Assembly: GCA_964589725.1 (NCBI GenBank)
Contig: CAZPUJ010000406.1
Location: 1-8,808, forward strand
Origin: CAYSHJ01 sp964589725
GTDB taxonomy: Bacteria > Planctomycetota > Planctomycetia > Planctomycetales > Planctomycetaceae
Direction of reading: 5' to 3'
Length of the DNA stretch: 8,808 bases
Shown: piece by piece, positions 6,044 to 8,808 of the stretch
How the letters are laid out: each line of letters begins with the position of its first letter
How positions within the stretch are numbered: the stretch's first letter is position 1
Translations under genes and position numbers: made by a program
Notes under the pieces: generated by a model
What the model was told of the DNA's origin: nothing
The model's input: the letters and a program-made list of their open reading frames with translations, nothing else
The model's database searches: none

Positions 6044-6583
6044 ATGACCACCACGAACGCCGCGAACGAACAACTGCGACTTGGCTTCCTGACCGCGATT
6101 CAGCTTTCGGATCGAGGTCACGTCGCCGGCTTGCTGGTGACAAACCTTTACGGCCGACCGCTCGAATTCCAATGTACGGCGCCTGTGCGGCCCAACCGGA
6201 CGCAAGAATTGTTGTACGGCCCGACGCTTGTGCCGTTCCTCCTCGGCGAGCTGCTGAGCAAGACGTTGCTTGAGCGCATCGGCATCAAGCCGCACGTCGT
6301 CTTGACCGACCGGCCGGAGATGTTGGATTCGCGTCCGCATGTTTCGTTGCCGGTCGCGTGCGTCGCACAGGCGATTTCTGAACGACGTGATCAAACGGAC
6401 GAAGTCGATTCCACTAAGCCGCTCCGAATCGGCAAGCAAGCCTTCTGTGTGCATGATGACTTCCACGACGACCGGACGGTGTTCGAGAAAGTCGCCAAGC
6501 AACTGGCCGTCGACGCCGACTTGCTTGAACCGCTGGAACGTGTTCGCGAAGCTTTGCAAGAGACGATGAAGTCGGCCGCATAA
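6044..6583 (+). CDS. Protein of unknown function, partner of the SNF2 helicase gene
   Basis: The 179-residue protein starts at the ATG at 6044 (MTTTNAANEQLRLGFL...). The frame is also open from a GTG at 6026, but the ATG looks more natural and has a GGAACG a few bases upstream. I do not recognise the family. The first half reads as alternating strands and helices (LGFLTAIQLSDRGHVAGLLVTNLYG, then LLYGPTLVPFLLGELLSKTLLERIGI). The middle has LTDRPEMLDSRPHVSLPVACV, and the end is a helical segment (LLEPLERVREALQETMKSA). There is no signal peptide, no membrane helix and no cysteine cluster, so it is probably cytosolic. It lies 96 bp before the SNF2 helicase on the same strand and its codon use looks native. 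Co-transcription and a shared role with the helicase are inferences. Confidence 0.75.
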   Translation: MTTTNAANEQLRLGFLTAIQLSDRGHVAGLLVTNLYGRPLEFQCTAPVRPNRTQELLYGPTLVPFLLGELLSKTLLERIGIKPHVVLTDRPEMLDSRPHVSLPVACVAQAISERRDQTDEVDSTKPLRIGKQAFCVHDDFHDDRTVFEKVAKQLAVDADLLEPLERVREALQETMKSAA

Positions 6584-6603
6584 GCGCCACATGCTCCCAA
6601 ATA

Positions 6604-6632
6604 CTCGTTACCAAGCGGAACTTGGGCACGAG
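6604..6632. repeat. Hairpin repeat between the unknown gene and the helicase
   Basis: CTCGT (6604-6608) pairs with ACGAG (6628-6632), and CCAAG (6611-6615) pairs with CTTGG (6621-6625), with a 2x2 internal loop and GGA at the centre of the terminal loop. Positions 6606-6632 are a diverged direct copy of the palindrome at 6732-6756 plus the two bases after it, with four or five differences. It could attenuate or stabilise the message between the two genes. Confidence 0.7.
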
Positions 6633-6666
6633 GTGCAGCGAAACTTGGGATCTGAGGTTGGGAAAT

Positions 6667-6672
6667 AGGTGA
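6667..6672 (+). promoter_or_regulatory. Ribosome binding site of the helicase gene
   Basis: AGGTGA lies 7 nt before the ATG at 6680. This supports that start even though a palindromic repeat lies in the first 30 codons. An ATG at 6673 is in another frame and soon meets a stop. Confidence 0.6.
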
Positions 6673-6679
6673 ATGGCGA

Positions 6680-8578
<1,899 letters not shown>

Positions 8579-8591
8579 CTCAATAGGCGCG

Positions 8592-8808
8592 CTACTGGTT
8601 CTGAATCCGGTACAACTGCGACTCGGTCCGCAAAAAGATGGCACCGTCGGCAATCGCGTAGGATGCGAACGTACGCGGTTCGAGTTGATTGCGAGCGACT
8701 TCGCGGTATTCGACACCCGGTTCTATCACGATCGTCTCGCCACCTTCGCTTTGGAAATAAATCTTGCCGTCGGCGAATGTCGGCGAGGCGGAAAAGCCGC
8801 CACCGAGT
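8592..8808 (-). CDS. PQQ-like beta-propeller repeat protein, C-terminal end
   Basis: Read from the window edge leftwards, 71 residues run LGGGFSASPTFADGKIYFQSE... to ...AIADGAIFLRTESQLYRIQNQ and stop at the TAG at 8592-8594. SASPTFADGKIYFQSEGG and ASYAIADGAIFLRTESQLYRI are two blades of the kind found in PQQ-like (BamB/pyrrolo-quinoline) propellers: small-residue-Pro, then ADGxIYF with a short hairpin. In planctomycetes such proteins are often large and exported, but the N-terminus and any signal peptide lie outside the window. Ligand and function cannot be inferred; many members do not bind PQQ. The gene converges on the helicase gene, with only 13 bp between the two stop codons and no clear terminator. 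Confidence 0.82.
   Translation of the reverse strand, partial: LGGGFSASPTFADGKIYFQSEGGETIVIEPGVEYREVARNQLEPRTFASYAIADGAIFLRTESQLYRIQNQ

Overview
The window looks like accessory chromosome from a member of the Planctomycetota. The evidence is GC-rich sequence, an ECF-type sigma factor next to a Ser/Thr kinase that carries an anti-sigma-like zinc motif at its N-terminus and leucine-rich repeats at its C-terminus, a PQQ-like beta-propeller protein, weak Shine-Dalgarno signals, and many small palindromic repeats both between and inside genes. The genus cannot be named from this sequence.

Layout. 1-151 (minus): start of an aquaporin-family channel, cut by the window edge. 152-544: divergent intergenic region with the first copy of a twin-hairpin element. 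545-1924 (plus): an intact GT39-type membrane glycosyltransferase that carries an in-frame palindromic insertion. 1925-2075: a REP/BIME-like hairpin pair with GTAG feet, plus a fragment of the twin-hairpin element. 2076-4665 (plus): an ECF sigma factor and a kinase-LRR receptor, both broken by several separate lesions; the second twin-hairpin copy lies between them. 4666-5037: a dense nest of hairpins. 5038-5696: remnant of a second LRR protein, N-terminally truncated and frameshifted. 5697-6043: a repeat element with 17-bp terminal inverted repeats. 6044-8578 (plus): a small conserved-looking protein of unknown function followed by an intact SNF2-family helicase. 8592-8808 (minus): C-terminal end of a PQQ-like propeller protein, cut by the window edge.

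How the parts work together. The sigma factor and kinase would have formed one signalling module: a membrane kinase that senses a signal, holds the sigma factor through its HxxxCxxC motif and controls it by phosphorylation. It now appears dead. The sigma factor needs a one-base correction, and the kinase has a 4-bp duplication, lost its catalytic core, and has an amber stop. The flanking glycosyltransferase, unknown gene and helicase read cleanly over long distances, so decay explains the lesions better than general sequence error.

The most interesting signal is the repeat landscape. At least ten hairpins with mostly unrelated stem sequences share a GGA/TCC triloop. Several are arranged as inverted pairs with GTAG tetranucleotides at the hairpin feet, as in REP/BIME elements mobilised by Y1 (RAYT) transposases. 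Two of these elements lie inside intact reading frames.
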